Part shown: piece after piece, positions 45,275 through 53,764 of the stretch
Position numbering within the stretch: position 1 is the stretch's first letter
How the letters are laid out: every line of letters starts with the position of its first letter
Assembly (NCBI GenBank): GCA_040349255.1
Contig: JBEQUE010000100.1
Coordinates: forward strand, 1 to 64,000
DNA: 64,000 nt
Direction: 5' to 3'
Origin: DATMER01 sp040349255
Lineage (GTDB): Bacteria; Acidobacteriota; Thermoanaerobaculia; Multivoradales; UBA5704
Notes under the pieces: generated by a model
What the model was told of the DNA's origin: nothing
The model's database searches: none
What the model saw: the letters and a program-made list of their open reading frames with translations, nothing else
Translations under genes and position numbers: made by a program

Positions 45275-47443
45275 TCACACCGCGATCAGATAGGTCAGTT
45301 TGAGAATGGCCTGCCGGTCGCGCACCGTGCGCAGGCCGAGGGACGGCGCGTCCCAACGCTGGTTGAGGACCAGGAAGATGTCCGCGCCGGGCCGGTAGGT
45401 CCAGCCGAGGCGGAGGTTCGCGGCCAGCAGCTCGGCCGCGTCGCTGAACTGCACGAAGGCCGAGGTCGAGAGGTCGGGCGTCAGGTTCACCTGGAGGCGC
45501 TCGCGGAAGAGGTTGGTGGTGAACGAGCCGGCCGGCAGCTCGACGCGGTTGTGGTCCCAGCCCGACTCGGTGCTGAAGTAGCGGCTCGGACGCACCCGCA
45601 GCGTGCCGCCGTTCGTCATCCGGTCGCCGTTGTAGAAGCCGCCCACCTGGTACCAGGCGATGGCGTAGACGGCGCGCGCGGCGTTGGTCTCGAACCAGGC
45701 GCCTTCCTGGTCCCAGCGGTACTCGCCGGCCGGGATCACCACGCCGGGCCGGATCTCGAACGGCTCGGCCAGGCGCTCGGAGAGCTGCTCGGCGTAGAGC
45801 GTGAACACGTCCTCCTTCTGGGTGCGCAGGGCGAACAGGTCGGCGCTCAGGAAGGTGGACTCCACCTCGCCGTCCAGGTCGGTGTAGATCTCTCCCCGGC
45901 CTTCGAAGAAAAGGTTTCGAATGCCCGGGATGTCCGGCCGCGGCACGAAGGTCAGGGTGGGAGAGAAGCGCCGCACGCCGCGGCGCAGGAGGAAGCCCGC
46001 CTCGGACTCGAAATCGTCGCCGATCTGCAGCGCGTCCAGGCTGAAGCGCCAGACCGGCCCCTTGTAGGATGCGCCCACGCCGCCCGCCCAGTCCGTGCCC
46101 GCCTGCGGATCGTCGCTGCCGGCCCAGAAGCCGCGCACCTTGAGACGCGAGCTTTCGTTCTTCCAGTCGGCGTCGGCGCCGTAGAGCCGGCTCTCGCCGT
46201 CCGGGCCGTCGTGGCGCGTCGCCACCATGCCGACGTTCGCGGCGCCTCCCATCTGCCGGCGGACGCGGAGGACTCCCCAGTCGTCCGTGTCCGTTCCCGA
46301 GGTCCTCGCGTCGAGCACGCCGAGGCTCCACGGGCCGGTGCGGCCGGTCAGGCGTCCGCCGAACTCGACCGGGAGCGCTTCGCCATCCTGGCCCAGGCCG
46401 ATGCGGCGCGAGAAGAACGGGCGGAAGGTCGGCGCTCCGAACGCGTTGCGCGGCCCGAACTCGAAGATCCCGGCGTTCTCCAGGAAGAACTCGCGCTTCT
46501 CGGGCAGGAACAGGGAGAAACGCGACAGGTTCACCTGCTGCTGGTCGGATTCGGACTCGGCGAAGTCGGTGTTGACGGTCAGGTCGAGCGACAGACCGCG
46601 GCCGACGCCCCACTTCAGGTCCATGCCCATGTCGTCCCGCATCGCCGGTCCGTCCTCGGCGCCCCCTTCACCCGACACCAAGCTCTTCCGCGCGGCCAGG
46701 TCCTCGCTGCCGGAGGCCACGGCGAACGGCTTCACGCGGAGGTTCAGGCCGGGCGAGATGCCGTCCAGGCCGGTCAGCCGGCCGGCCAGCGAGAAGCGCC
46801 AGATGTCGGCTTCGAGCGGGATCGGCGACCAGTAGGCCTCCTCGTTCTTGCGCCGGATCATCCGGCGGACGTTCAGGCCCCAGTCGCTGCCGGGCTCGAA
46901 GCGGAGGGTGGAGAACGGGATCGCCATCTCGGCCGCCCAGCCGTCCTCGGTGCGCCGGGCCGCGACCTGCCAGAGGCCGTCCCACTCCAGGTTGACGCTC
47001 TCGCCCTCGTCGGTGATCAGCCCTTCGGTGCGGGCGCCGTTGGGGTTGGTCTCGAAGAGGTAGCCGTTGCGCCGGTCGAGGAAGGTGTCGAGCAGGATCG
47101 CCACGGCGTCGTCCTGCCAGAGCTCGGCGTCGTTCCTCATCTCCCGCGCCGTGACCGCCCCGGGATCGGAGTCGAGCGCCCGGATGCCGACGTAGAGCGT
47201 GGCCGGCGTGTAGGCGACCCGGACCTCGGTGCGTTCGGTGGACGGCACGCCTTCCACCGGCTCGCGCTGGGTGAAGCCGGTCGCGGCCGGACCCTGCCAG
47301 TCGGCCTCGTTGAGGACGCCGTCGAGCACGATCTCACCCTGGACGGCGCGGGCTTCGAGCTTCGGCGGCTCCGCGGAAGCGCTCAGGGCGAAGGCGATGA
47401 GCAGAGCGAGAAAGACGCGCCAGGCAAGCTCAAGGCAGGACAT
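45275..47443 (-). CDS. DUF5916 outer-membrane protein with CBM9-like N-terminal domain
   Basis: 722 residues. Signal peptide (LELAWRVFLALLIAFALSAS), then a CBM9-like domain (GEIVLDGVLNEADWQ, ERTEVRVAYTPATLYVGIRA, WQDDAVAILLDTF) and a long beta-rich C-terminal region (about 240-722) with alternating hydrophobic strands ending in LKLTYLIAV, consistent with a membrane barrel. Proteins of this layout are common in Acidobacteriota and Bacteroidota; function is unknown, perhaps glycan binding or a hydrolase accessory. ATG 47443 was chosen for the signal peptide and the GGAGGAGAGG upstream; the frame is open further 5' without protein-like sequence. Confidence 0.85.
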   Translation of the reverse strand: MSCLELAWRVFLALLIAFALSASAEPPKLEARAVQGEIVLDGVLNEADWQGPAATGFTQREPVEGVPSTERTEVRVAYTPATLYVGIRALDSDPGAVTAREMRNDAELWQDDAVAILLDTFLDRRNGYLFETNPNGARTEGLITDEGESVNLEWDGLWQVAARRTEDGWAAEMAIPFSTLRFEPGSDWGLNVRRMIRRKNEEAYWSPIPLEADIWRFSLAGRLTGLDGISPGLNLRVKPFAVASGSEDLAARKSLVSGEGGAEDGPAMRDDMGMDLKWGVGRGLSLDLTVNTDFAESESDQQQVNLSRFSLFLPEKREFFLENAGIFEFGPRNAFGAPTFRPFFSRRIGLGQDGEALPVEFGGRLTGRTGPWSLGVLDARTSGTDTDDWGVLRVRRQMGGAANVGMVATRHDGPDGESRLYGADADWKNESSRLKVRGFWAGSDDPQAGTDWAGGVGASYKGPVWRFSLDALQIGDDFESEAGFLLRRGVRRFSPTLTFVPRPDIPGIRNLFFEGRGEIYTDLDGEVESTFLSADLFALRTQKEDVFTLYAEQLSERLAEPFEIRPGVVIPAGEYRWDQEGAWFETNAARAVYAIAWYQVGGFYNGDRMTNGGTLRVRPSRYFSTESGWDHNRVELPAGSFTTNLFRERLQVNLTPDLSTSAFVQFSDAAELLAANLRLGWTYRPGADIFLVLNQRWDAPSLGLRTVRDRQAILKLTYLIAV

Positions 47444-47571
47444 GGGAAGCCTCTCCTCCGGCGGAAGACGCTCCGGGCTCATCCCGGTCCGCGTGCGCCA
47501 TGCCTTCATTTGTAGACGGCCGGCCGGGGTCCGATCTACACCTTCGCTGTAAAAAGACGGTTTACGGTTTC

Positions 47572-47602
47572 TTGACAAGCCGGCTGGCCAAGTTTTTGCA
47601 AT
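47572..47602 (+). promoter_or_regulatory. Promoter of the Vms1/eRF1-like gene
   Basis: A perfect -35 TTGACA (47572-47577) is followed after 19 bp by TGCAAT (47597-47602), which ends 11 bp before ATG 47614. It is the only near-leaderless gene here with an obvious -35 box; the spacing is slightly long. Confidence 0.45.
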
Positions 47603-47613
47603 CCGGCCGTCGC

Positions 47614-48705
47614 ATGTTCAACAACATCGACCTGAGAGAGCTCGCCTCCGTCTCCGGCCCCGAGCGCGCTTTCGTGAGCCTGTACCTGACCACGCCGGAC
47701 TCGTACGCCACCCTGAAGCCGCGCATCGAGAAGATCCGCTCGCTGCTGGCCGACAACCCCGAGGAGCTGGAGCATTTCGAGGAGAACCTGAAGCTGATCG
47801 ATCCGTGGCTCGCCGAGCACCGCTGGGAGACCGAGGGCGTCTGCCTGTTCGTCTGCTGGGCGCTCGACTACGTGAAGGCGTTCCCGTTGACGGTCAAAGG
47901 CCCCGAGTTCCTCTGGGTGGACTCGTCGCCGTACATCCGGCCGCTCGCGGAGCTGCAGGACGAATATGAGAACTTCGTGGTGGTGGCGGCGGACAACACG
48001 GCCTCGCGCATCTTCTTCGTGACCTCGGCCCGGGTGGACGAGGACGCGAAGGTGAAGGGCGACGTCAAGAACAACGTGAAGAAGGGCGGCTGGTCGCAGA
48101 AGCGCTACGAGCGGCGGCGCAGCAACGAGCTCATGCACTACGCGAAGGAGATCGTGGACGTCCTGACCGAGATCGATCAGAAGGAGACCTTCGACCGCCT
48201 GCTCCTGGTGGGCTCGCAGGAGACCATGATCGAGATCGAGGGTGCCTTGACACCGCCGCTCGCCGCCAAGCTCGCCGGCAAGCGCAACGTGGACTTCAGC
48301 GCCGGCGACGATCCGATCTTCGAGGCCGCGTTCGAAATGTTTTCGGAGGCCGAGCGCGAAGCGGAAGGCAAGCTCTGGGACCGCATCAAGGAGGAGTACT
48401 GCCGCGGCGGCCTGGCCGTGACCGGAGCCGACGAGGTCCTCAAAGCCGCGGCCGTCGGCCGGGTCGAGAGGATGGCGGTCACCCGCGACGCGAAGATCCC
48501 GGGCACGCGCTGCCGATCCTGCGAGAACCTGCTCCACGGCGAGCTCGCGAAGTGCTCGATCTGCGGCTCGGAGGACGTCTTCAAGGTGGACCTGGTGAAC
48601 GAGCTCGTGGAGCTGCTGGCGCTGTCGAGCGCCGAGGCGGACTTCGTGGACCCGATTCCGGCGCTCTCCGAGGCCGGGGAGGTGGCGGCGCTGCTCCGGT
48701 ACTAG
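47614..48705 (+). CDS. Vms1/eRF1-like (baeRF) protein with zinc ribbon
   Basis: 363 residues. The middle holds KKGGWSQKRYERRR (GGWSQ at 158-162), a variant of the GGQ/GSQ loop with which eRF1 and Vms1 release peptides from peptidyl-tRNA, flanked by FVVVAADNTASRIFFV and ELMHYAKEIVDVL as in bacterial release-factor-like families. A C-terminal four-cysteine zinc ribbon (CRSC with CSIC) follows. Likely role: freeing nascent chains on stalled ribosomes, or tRNA cleavage; untested in bacteria as far as I know. A TTGACA-containing promoter ends 11 bp before the ATG. Confidence 0.82.
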   Translation: MFNNIDLRELASVSGPERAFVSLYLTTPDSYATLKPRIEKIRSLLADNPEELEHFEENLKLIDPWLAEHRWETEGVCLFVCWALDYVKAFPLTVKGPEFLWVDSSPYIRPLAELQDEYENFVVVAADNTASRIFFVTSARVDEDAKVKGDVKNNVKKGGWSQKRYERRRSNELMHYAKEIVDVLTEIDQKETFDRLLLVGSQETMIEIEGALTPPLAAKLAGKRNVDFSAGDDPIFEAAFEMFSEAEREAEGKLWDRIKEEYCRGGLAVTGADEVLKAAAVGRVERMAVTRDAKIPGTRCRSCENLLHGELAKCSICGSEDVFKVDLVNELVELLALSSAEADFVDPIPALSEAGEVAALLRY

Positions 48706-48734
48706 TACTCTTCCCGGAGCGAAAGGAGGCTCCG

Positions 48735-49283
48735 ATGTCCCCGGCCTGGAAGCACACGCTGTTCGCGGTCCTGCTCCTGGCGGCTCCGGCGACCCCGGCG
48801 ACCCCGGCAATGGCCCAGGCCCCCGACCTCGGCATCTCCAACGCCGTGGCGGTCGAGCCGGGGCTGGTGGTCGCGGGCCAGCCCACGGCCCAGCAGATCA
48901 AGGCCGCCGGCAAGGCGGGCTTCCGCACGGTCTTCGACCTGCGCAGCCGGATCGAGGACCGGGGGTTCGACGAGGAGAAGGTCACGGGCAAGGCGAAGAT
49001 GGCCTACACGAACGTCGAGGTGACGCCCGACACCCTGACCCAGTCGAAGGTCCTCTTCTTCCTGATGATGCTGCGCGAGGCCGAGCGGCCGGTGCTCCTC
49101 CACTGCAGCACCGGCAGCCGCTCGGCGGCCCTCTACTACTCGTGGCTCGTGCTGGAGAAAGGCATGTCCGAGGACCAGGCGCTGGGACAGGCCCAGGCCG
49201 CCGGACTCCGCGATCCGCTGCTCGCCGAGGCGATGAAGGCCCTCGTGGCCGACATCAAGAAGTCCCAGAGACCGACGAACTGA
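48735..49283 (+). CDS. Secreted DUF442/tyrosine-phosphatase-like protein
   Basis: 182 residues. Signal peptide (KHTLFAVLLLAAPATPATPA, cleavage near AMA-Q). The loop HCSTGSRS (123-130) has Cys124 and Arg129 four residues apart, which is the C-x4-R form of the DUF442 (Blh-like) branch, not the C-x5-R of classical phosphatases. VAGQPTAQQIKAAGKAGFRT at the start also matches that branch. The substrate is unknown; it acts outside the cytoplasm. AAAGGAGG precedes the ATG. Confidence 0.85.
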   Translation: MSPAWKHTLFAVLLLAAPATPATPAMAQAPDLGISNAVAVEPGLVVAGQPTAQQIKAAGKAGFRTVFDLRSRIEDRGFDEEKVTGKAKMAYTNVEVTPDTLTQSKVLFFLMMLREAERPVLLHCSTGSRSAALYYSWLVLEKGMSEDQALGQAQAAGLRDPLLAEAMKALVADIKKSQRPTN

Positions 49284-49286
49284 CCT

Positions 49287-50873
49287 TCATTCGTACCATC
49301 CGACGACGTCCACCACGAGGTGAGCGCTGCCGGACGGCATCGCGGCCAGCGCCGAGAAGCCGCCCGACGCTCCGAGCTCCACGAAGGCGTTGTTGGCCCG
49401 CGTCTGGCCCGCCTGGAAGCTGAGCACGCTCGTGCCCGGAGCCGTCGTCCCCGTCGGCCAGAGCTGCAGGTCGCCGGAGCTGGAGGCTCCGATCACCGTC
49501 ACGTTGACGGCGATCACGGTCGCCGTGGCCGGAACCCCGCATACGCCCGTGGCCGTGAAGGTCCGGGTCGAATTGGCGGCCAGCGCCGGTCCGACGGTGC
49601 GGGTGTCCACCAGCCGGCACGGCGTGAGGGTGTTGAAGTCGAACGGCCCGTAGGAGACCCGATGGACCTGCCCGCCGCCGGCGTAGGTCAGGTAGTAGAA
49701 CGCCTGGCTGACGCCGTACGGGCCGAAGACCATGGAGGTCACGCCGCCCGCGCCGACCGCGAAGCGCGTCCCGGTCCACACCCCGCCGGCGCCCTGGGTG
49801 ATCCTGAAGATCTTGCCGCAGTTGAAGTCGCCGAACAGGAAGGTCCCGTCATACCCCGGCCAGACGCCGTCCGGCACGAAGGCGCCGCCGGTGATCGAGC
49901 CGCAGTCGTTGTCCGCCGTGCCCGGCACGAAGCCGCCGTGCTGGTACTCGAAGAACGGCTCGACCAGGTCGGGCGGCGTGGGCGAGCACTTGCCGGTGGC
50001 GCTGTTCGTGTGCGCGCCCTCGCGGCAGTTCCAGCCGAAGTCGCCGCCGGCGGTGCCGAAGTCGATCTCCTCCCAGGCGCTCTGCCCCACGTCGTTGATG
50101 AAGAAATAGGTGTCGTCCCGGTTCGGGTTCATGGCGAAGCGGAACGGGTTGCGGAAGCCCCAGGCGAACGTCTCCTGGCACTTGTTGCCGGCCGTGGTCT
50201 GGCCGGTCACGTTGCAGCGCGCCGTGCCCGCGCCCTGGAACGGGTTCTCCGGCGGGATGTCGCCGGTCTTCGTGATGCGCAGGATCTTGCCGGTGAGGAC
50301 GTGCTGGTCCCGCGTGGCGTCGTTGGTCCCGCCGCAGCCGCTGTCGCCGGCCCAGTCGCAGCCGCCGTCGCCGATCGAGATGTAGAGGTAGCCGTCCGGC
50401 CCGAAGTGGACGTCGCCGGCGTTGTGGTTGCCGGCCGGCGACGGCATGTTGTCCACCAGGACCAGCTCGCTGGCCGCGTCCACCGTGTCGGAGCCCGTGC
50501 CCGTGTTGAAGGTGAAGCGCGAAACCCGGTTCATGCAGCCACCCCCGGCAACGTGGGTGTAGTAGAGGTAGACGAACCGGTTCGAGGCGAAGTCGGGATC
50601 GACCGCCACGCCCAGGAGGCCGCGCTCGGAGTTGCTGCACAGGACCCCGGCGCCGAGGCTCAGGGCCGGCGTGGCCAGGAGCGCGCCTTCCTTGTAGACC
50701 CGGAGCTGGCCGCCCTGGGTGGTGACCAGCAGCCGGCCGTCCGGCGTGAACGCCAGCGCGGTCGGAGCTCCGAGGTCGAACAGCGAGACGTCGGTGAAGC
50801 CGGTGGGCACGGTCGCGGCGGACAGCGGCAGGACCAGCAGGGCGAGCAGGACGACGAGCGTGGAGCGGAGCAT
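49287..50873 (-). CDS. Secreted PQQ-dependent sugar dehydrogenase-like protein with beta-sandwich tail
   Basis: 528 residues. Signal peptide (RSTLVVLLALLVLPLSAATV). The six-bladed propeller of the GSDH/soluble glucose dehydrogenase family is shown by PTALAFTPDGRLLVTTQGG, GLLGVAVDPDF, NHNAGDVHFGPDGYLYISIG and FAWGFRNPFRFAM. The last 115 residues, from LTPCRLVDTRTVGPALAAN to VVDVVGWYE, are a separate beta-sandwich found on secreted proteins of Acidobacteriota and Actinobacteria. Expected role: periplasmic or extracellular aldose oxidation; cofactor use is inferred from family. ATG 50873 has GGAGG upstream. Confidence 0.9.
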   Translation of the reverse strand: MLRSTLVVLLALLVLPLSAATVPTGFTDVSLFDLGAPTALAFTPDGRLLVTTQGGQLRVYKEGALLATPALSLGAGVLCSNSERGLLGVAVDPDFASNRFVYLYYTHVAGGGCMNRVSRFTFNTGTGSDTVDAASELVLVDNMPSPAGNHNAGDVHFGPDGYLYISIGDGGCDWAGDSGCGGTNDATRDQHVLTGKILRITKTGDIPPENPFQGAGTARCNVTGQTTAGNKCQETFAWGFRNPFRFAMNPNRDDTYFFINDVGQSAWEEIDFGTAGGDFGWNCREGAHTNSATGKCSPTPPDLVEPFFEYQHGGFVPGTADNDCGSITGGAFVPDGVWPGYDGTFLFGDFNCGKIFRITQGAGGVWTGTRFAVGAGGVTSMVFGPYGVSQAFYYLTYAGGGQVHRVSYGPFDFNTLTPCRLVDTRTVGPALAANSTRTFTATGVCGVPATATVIAVNVTVIGASSSGDLQLWPTGTTAPGTSVLSFQAGQTRANNAFVELGASGGFSALAAMPSGSAHLVVDVVGWYE

Positions 50874-50978
50874 CTTCGATCCTCCTTCGGACAGCAGGCT
50901 ATCAGCCTATAGAGGAAAGCAAAAGCATCTTCCGAGAACCTTTTCCCGGGACCTCTCGTCTTGGATGAGTGAGAGCCT

Positions 50979-51593
50979 ATGATCGCCCCCGTCTCCACCC
51001 CCGACCTGATGCTCGCCCGGCGCGCCGCCGCCGGTCATGCGGACGCCTGGGACGAGCTCGTCGAGCTCTACGGCGATCGGCTCTACAGCCTCGCGCTCCA
51101 CTTCGCGGGCAACCGGGAGGAGGCGGAGGACCTGACGCAGGAGATCTTCCTGCGCCTCTACACGAACCTCCGCCAGTACCGCGGCGACTGTCCGCTGGTC
51201 TCCTGGGCGCTGCGCCTGTCGCGCAACCTGTGCATCGACCACTACCGCCGCAACCGCCAGGAGCGGCGCTCGCTGCGGGTCTCCGAGGAGATCCTGGCGC
51301 ACGTGCCGGCCGGCGACGACATCCACGCCGAGGCGCAGTGGCGCGAGGAGGTCGAGGCCGTCCACTCCGCTCTCCGCGAGATGCCGGAGGAGATGGCCGA
51401 GGTCGTGCTGCTGCGCGACCTCCAGGGCTGGAGCCTGGAGGAGGTCTCGGCCTTCCTGGAGATCCCGATGGGCACGGTGAAGTCGAGGCTTCATCGCGCC
51501 CGGCTGGAGGTCGCGGACCGGGTGCAGGCCCGTTTCCGTGGCCGCTGGACGGAGCGCGCCGGTTCGCCGACGCTGGAGGCGTCGCCATGCTGA
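50979..51593 (+). CDS. ECF-type RNA polymerase sigma factor
   Basis: 204 residues. Region 2: AWDELVELYGDRLYSLALHF and EAEDLTQEIFLRLY; region 4: LREMPEEMAEVVLLRDLQGW with SLEEVSAFLEIPMGTVKSRL, the -35-recognising helix-turn-helix. The C-terminal tail is Arg-rich. The next gene starts inside its last codons and has anti-sigma features, so this is a sigma/anti-sigma pair. The trigger is unknown. Confidence 0.93.
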   Translation: MIAPVSTPDLMLARRAAAGHADAWDELVELYGDRLYSLALHFAGNREEAEDLTQEIFLRLYTNLRQYRGDCPLVSWALRLSRNLCIDHYRRNRQERRSLRVSEEILAHVPAGDDIHAEAQWREEVEAVHSALREMPEEMAEVVLLRDLQGWSLEEVSAFLEIPMGTVKSRLHRARLEVADRVQARFRGRWTERAGSPTLEASPC

Positions 51594-52198
51594 AGCCGGG
51601 CTGCCGCCGCTTCCGGGCCGATTTCACGCCCGGCGCCGATCTCCCTCACCGGAAGAGCTGCCCGGCCTGCGCCGCCTACGCCGCCGCCCTGGAGCGGGCC
51701 GCGAAGAGGATCCCGCTGCCGGCCGGGCTGCGCTCGAAGCTGAGAGTCATTCCAGGCGCGGCAGCCGACGACGCTCCCCGGATGCCGATGCCCCAGGCGA
51801 CGATGCCCGCGCACCTCCGGGAGCGCCTTCGGCAGATGAGCCGCCGCCACGAGCCGCCGAAGCTGCCGGCCTGGGTGCGCAGCTCGCGCTACGCCGTGGC
51901 GGCCAGCTACCTGCTCGCGGTACTGATGGGCGCCGCGCTCGGCAACCCGGTCGAAGCGGCCGGCGCCCTGTCGCGCAGCGTGGACCGTGCCGTCCGTCCG
52001 CGCGTCGAGCACGCGATCGAACGCGTGGAGGACCGGGGCATCCGCGGCATGCGGCGCCTCGACGATCTCAAGTCCGCCGTCCGGGAGCGCTACGGCGCGA
52101 CCCGGTATTCCGTCGAACACTCGCTGACCGAGCTGGACGAAATGCGGAAGTCGCTGTTCTCTCTCGACTTCCTGAACGATCGCCACGAAGGAGAATGA
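51587..52198 (+). CDS. Putative anti-sigma factor with CxxC motif and one membrane helix
   Basis: 203 residues. The N-terminus has HRKSCPACAAYAAALERAAK, resembling the H-x3-C-x2-C core of zinc-binding anti-sigma domains, and a single membrane helix (RYAVAASYLLAVLMGAALG, about 105-124) follows. The outer part is rich in Arg and Glu helices. ATG 51587 overlaps the sigma gene by 7 bp, the classic layout for sigma/anti-sigma pairs. Binding to the sigma factor is inferred. Confidence 0.7.
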   Translation: MLKPGCRRFRADFTPGADLPHRKSCPACAAYAAALERAAKRIPLPAGLRSKLRVIPGAAADDAPRMPMPQATMPAHLRERLRQMSRRHEPPKLPAWVRSSRYAVAASYLLAVLMGAALGNPVEAAGALSRSVDRAVRPRVEHAIERVEDRGIRGMRRLDDLKSAVRERYGATRYSVEHSLTELDEMRKSLFSLDFLNDRHEGE

Positions 52199-52199
52199 C

Positions 52200-52769
52200 A
52201 TGAGCCCCGCCCCTTCCGACGCCTCCTGGCAGCCGCCCTATCCCGAATCCGCCCCGGTTCCGCCGGTGCCCGCGGCCCAGGCCCGCGCCGCCGTGCGCGA
52301 CCCGATCCACCAGAAGATCCCGTTCCTGGCCGCCCTCCTGTCGGGCTTTCCGGGCATGGGCAACATCTACAACGGCCTCTACCTGCGCGGCCTGATCCAG
52401 TTCCTGATCGTGGCCACCCTGATGAACATCATGGACCACGCCGAGAACCCGTTCGTCGGCATGAGCCTCGCGTTCTTCTGGGTCTTCGGCATCCTGGACG
52501 CCTACCGGCAGGCGGCGCTGATCAACTTCGGCTATACCCAGGACCTGGGCCTGCTCGACACGCCGCAGAGGCCGCGGGCCGGCCAGGGCGGCCTGGTGGC
52601 CGGGGTCATCCTCATGGCGCTCGGCATCGTCACGTTCCTCGACCAGTACTTCCGGATCGACCTGCGCTGGCTGTACGACCTCTGGCCGCTGACGATCGTC
52701 GCGGTCGGCGCCTGGCTGGTCGTGGCCTCGATCAAGGACCGGCAGAAGGCGACCAGAATCGAGGACTAG
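52200..52769 (+). CDS. Polytopic membrane protein (DUF5668/LiaF-like)
   Basis: 189 residues with a Pro-rich cytoplasmic head (1-35) and about five hydrophobic segments, including FLAALLSGFPGMGNIYNGLY, LIQFLIVATLMNIMDH and LYDLWPLTIVAVGAWLVVAS; the final helical pair resembles the LiaF/DUF5668 membrane region. Function unknown. ATG 52200 follows GAAGGAGA and comes 2 bp after the anti-sigma stop, so it is the third gene of the sigma operon. Confidence 0.75.
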   Translation: MSPAPSDASWQPPYPESAPVPPVPAAQARAAVRDPIHQKIPFLAALLSGFPGMGNIYNGLYLRGLIQFLIVATLMNIMDHAENPFVGMSLAFFWVFGILDAYRQAALINFGYTQDLGLLDTPQRPRAGQGGLVAGVILMALGIVTFLDQYFRIDLRWLYDLWPLTIVAVGAWLVVASIKDRQKATRIED

Positions 52770-52794
52770 GTTCTGCTGATCCGCGGCATGGTAC

Positions 52795-52815
52795 CCTCGG
52801 GACAGTCTCCCGAGG
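52795..52815 (+). promoter_or_regulatory. Hairpin covering the ribosome site of the first pseudopilin
   Basis: CCTCGGGA (52795-52802) and TCCCGAGG (52808-52815) form a perfect 8-bp stem with a 5-nt loop. The right arm contains the only purine-rich ribosome site (GAGG) for ATG 52821, so folding would hide it. An in-frame ATG at 52788 lies upstream of the hairpin. Confidence 0.5.
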
Positions 52816-52820
52816 ATGCC

Positions 52821-53189
52821 ATGCCGCCCCGCCCCCAATCCGGCTTCAGCCTCGTCGAAAGCCTCATCGCACTCCTCGTCCTCAGCGTCGCTCTCCTGAT
52901 GGGCCTGCCGCTCATCCAGCAGCAGCCGGGAATCGTGAAGCGCCTGGAAGCCCAGCATGCGGCCCTGCGCGAGATCGAGTCCACGATCGAGGCCCTGCGC
53001 TCCGGCTCCATGCCGCTCGAATCGATCCACCTGCCGGCCAGCCCGGGCCAGCCGAGCCTCTGGGTCGCCGTCCAGCCCGAGACCGACGCCCCGGCCGGCC
53101 TCTATCACGTCACGGTCCGGGCGATCTGGAAGATCCAGGGCCGCGACTTCGAGAAGAAGGTCGAGACTCTGCTCTGGAGCCCGATTTGA
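52821..53189 (+). CDS. Minor pseudopilin, GspI-like
   Basis: 122 residues. Prepilin signature: short leader ending in G then FSLVESLIALLVLSVALLMG, with Glu at position +5 after the predicted cleavage (G8-F9). The short globular part has an isoleucine-rich strand region. First of three pseudopilin genes that overlap by start/stop codons, with no secretion ATPase, assembly platform or prepilin peptidase in the window; these must be encoded elsewhere. The ribosome site lies in a hairpin (52795-52815). Confidence 0.82.
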   Translation: MPPRPQSGFSLVESLIALLVLSVALLMGLPLIQQQPGIVKRLEAQHAALREIESTIEALRSGSMPLESIHLPASPGQPSLWVAVQPETDAPAGLYHVTVRAIWKIQGRDFEKKVETLLWSPI

Positions 53190-53239
53190 TCCCGTCCCCC
53201 CTCTCCCCAGCCCTCTCCCCCGTTCCGGGGGAGAGGGAG
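53186..53239. repeat. 54-bp palindromic repeat, copy 3, embedded in a coding region
   Basis: It is 52 of 54 bases identical to the copy at 20154-20207. Hairpin 53211-53222 with 53226-53237, loop TTC. Its first three bases (TTG) are the start codon of the second pseudopilin and its 54 bases supply exactly that protein's first 18 codons. Confidence 0.9.
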
Positions 53240-53764
53240 CCAGACCAGGGCTTCGCCTTGCTGGAGCTTCTGATCGCGCTCGTCCTGGTCTCGCTGGCGC
53301 TCGGCCTGACCGCGCAGCTCCTCATGGAGTCGTCGCAGATGCTCAGCGCCGCCGCGGCCGAGCAGACCGACGCGCCCATGCCGCTCGTCCTCGCCCGGAT
53401 CCGCGGCGACGTGCGGGCCTCGGGCGGCTTCGAGGTCCTTACGGACGAGGACGGCTCGGCCCGGCTCTTCCTCCTCGGACATCCCGCGGGCACGGTGCTC
53501 TACGAGCGCGACGGCCGCGACCTGCGCCGGACCGTGATCGACGAGCACGGCGCCGTGCGCGGCTCGACCTCGGCGCTGCGCGGCCTCACGGCGTGGTCGT
53601 GCGGCTCGGTCGGCCCGCGGCTGCTCCTGGTGACAGTCGGCCACCGCCGGACCCTGGCGCGCACGGACGTGCTGCCCCGGCGCCCGGGCCGGCGCATCAC
53701 CGAGGAGCGGTCCGAATCGAGCCTCGTGGCGCCGCGCGGCGCCGGCCTGGGACTCTCCTGGTGA
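53186..53764 (+). CDS. Minor pseudopilin, GspJ-like, with a repeat-derived leader
   Basis: 192 residues. After the leader MIPSPLSPALSPVPGERE comes PDQG then FALLELLIALVLVSLALGL: cleavage after Gly with Glu at +5 and a long hydrophobic stalk. The leader is 22 residues, is Pro/Ser-rich and comes entirely from a 54-bp dispersed repeat, unlike normal short basic leaders. TTG start overlaps the upstream stop (TTGA). Size and position second in an I-J-K order suggest GspJ. Confidence 0.8.
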   Translation: MIPSPLSPALSPVPGEREPDQGFALLELLIALVLVSLALGLTAQLLMESSQMLSAAAAEQTDAPMPLVLARIRGDVRASGGFEVLTDEDGSARLFLLGHPAGTVLYERDGRDLRRTVIDEHGAVRGSTSALRGLTAWSCGSVGPRLLLVTVGHRRTLARTDVLPRRPGRRITEERSESSLVAPRGAGLGLSW

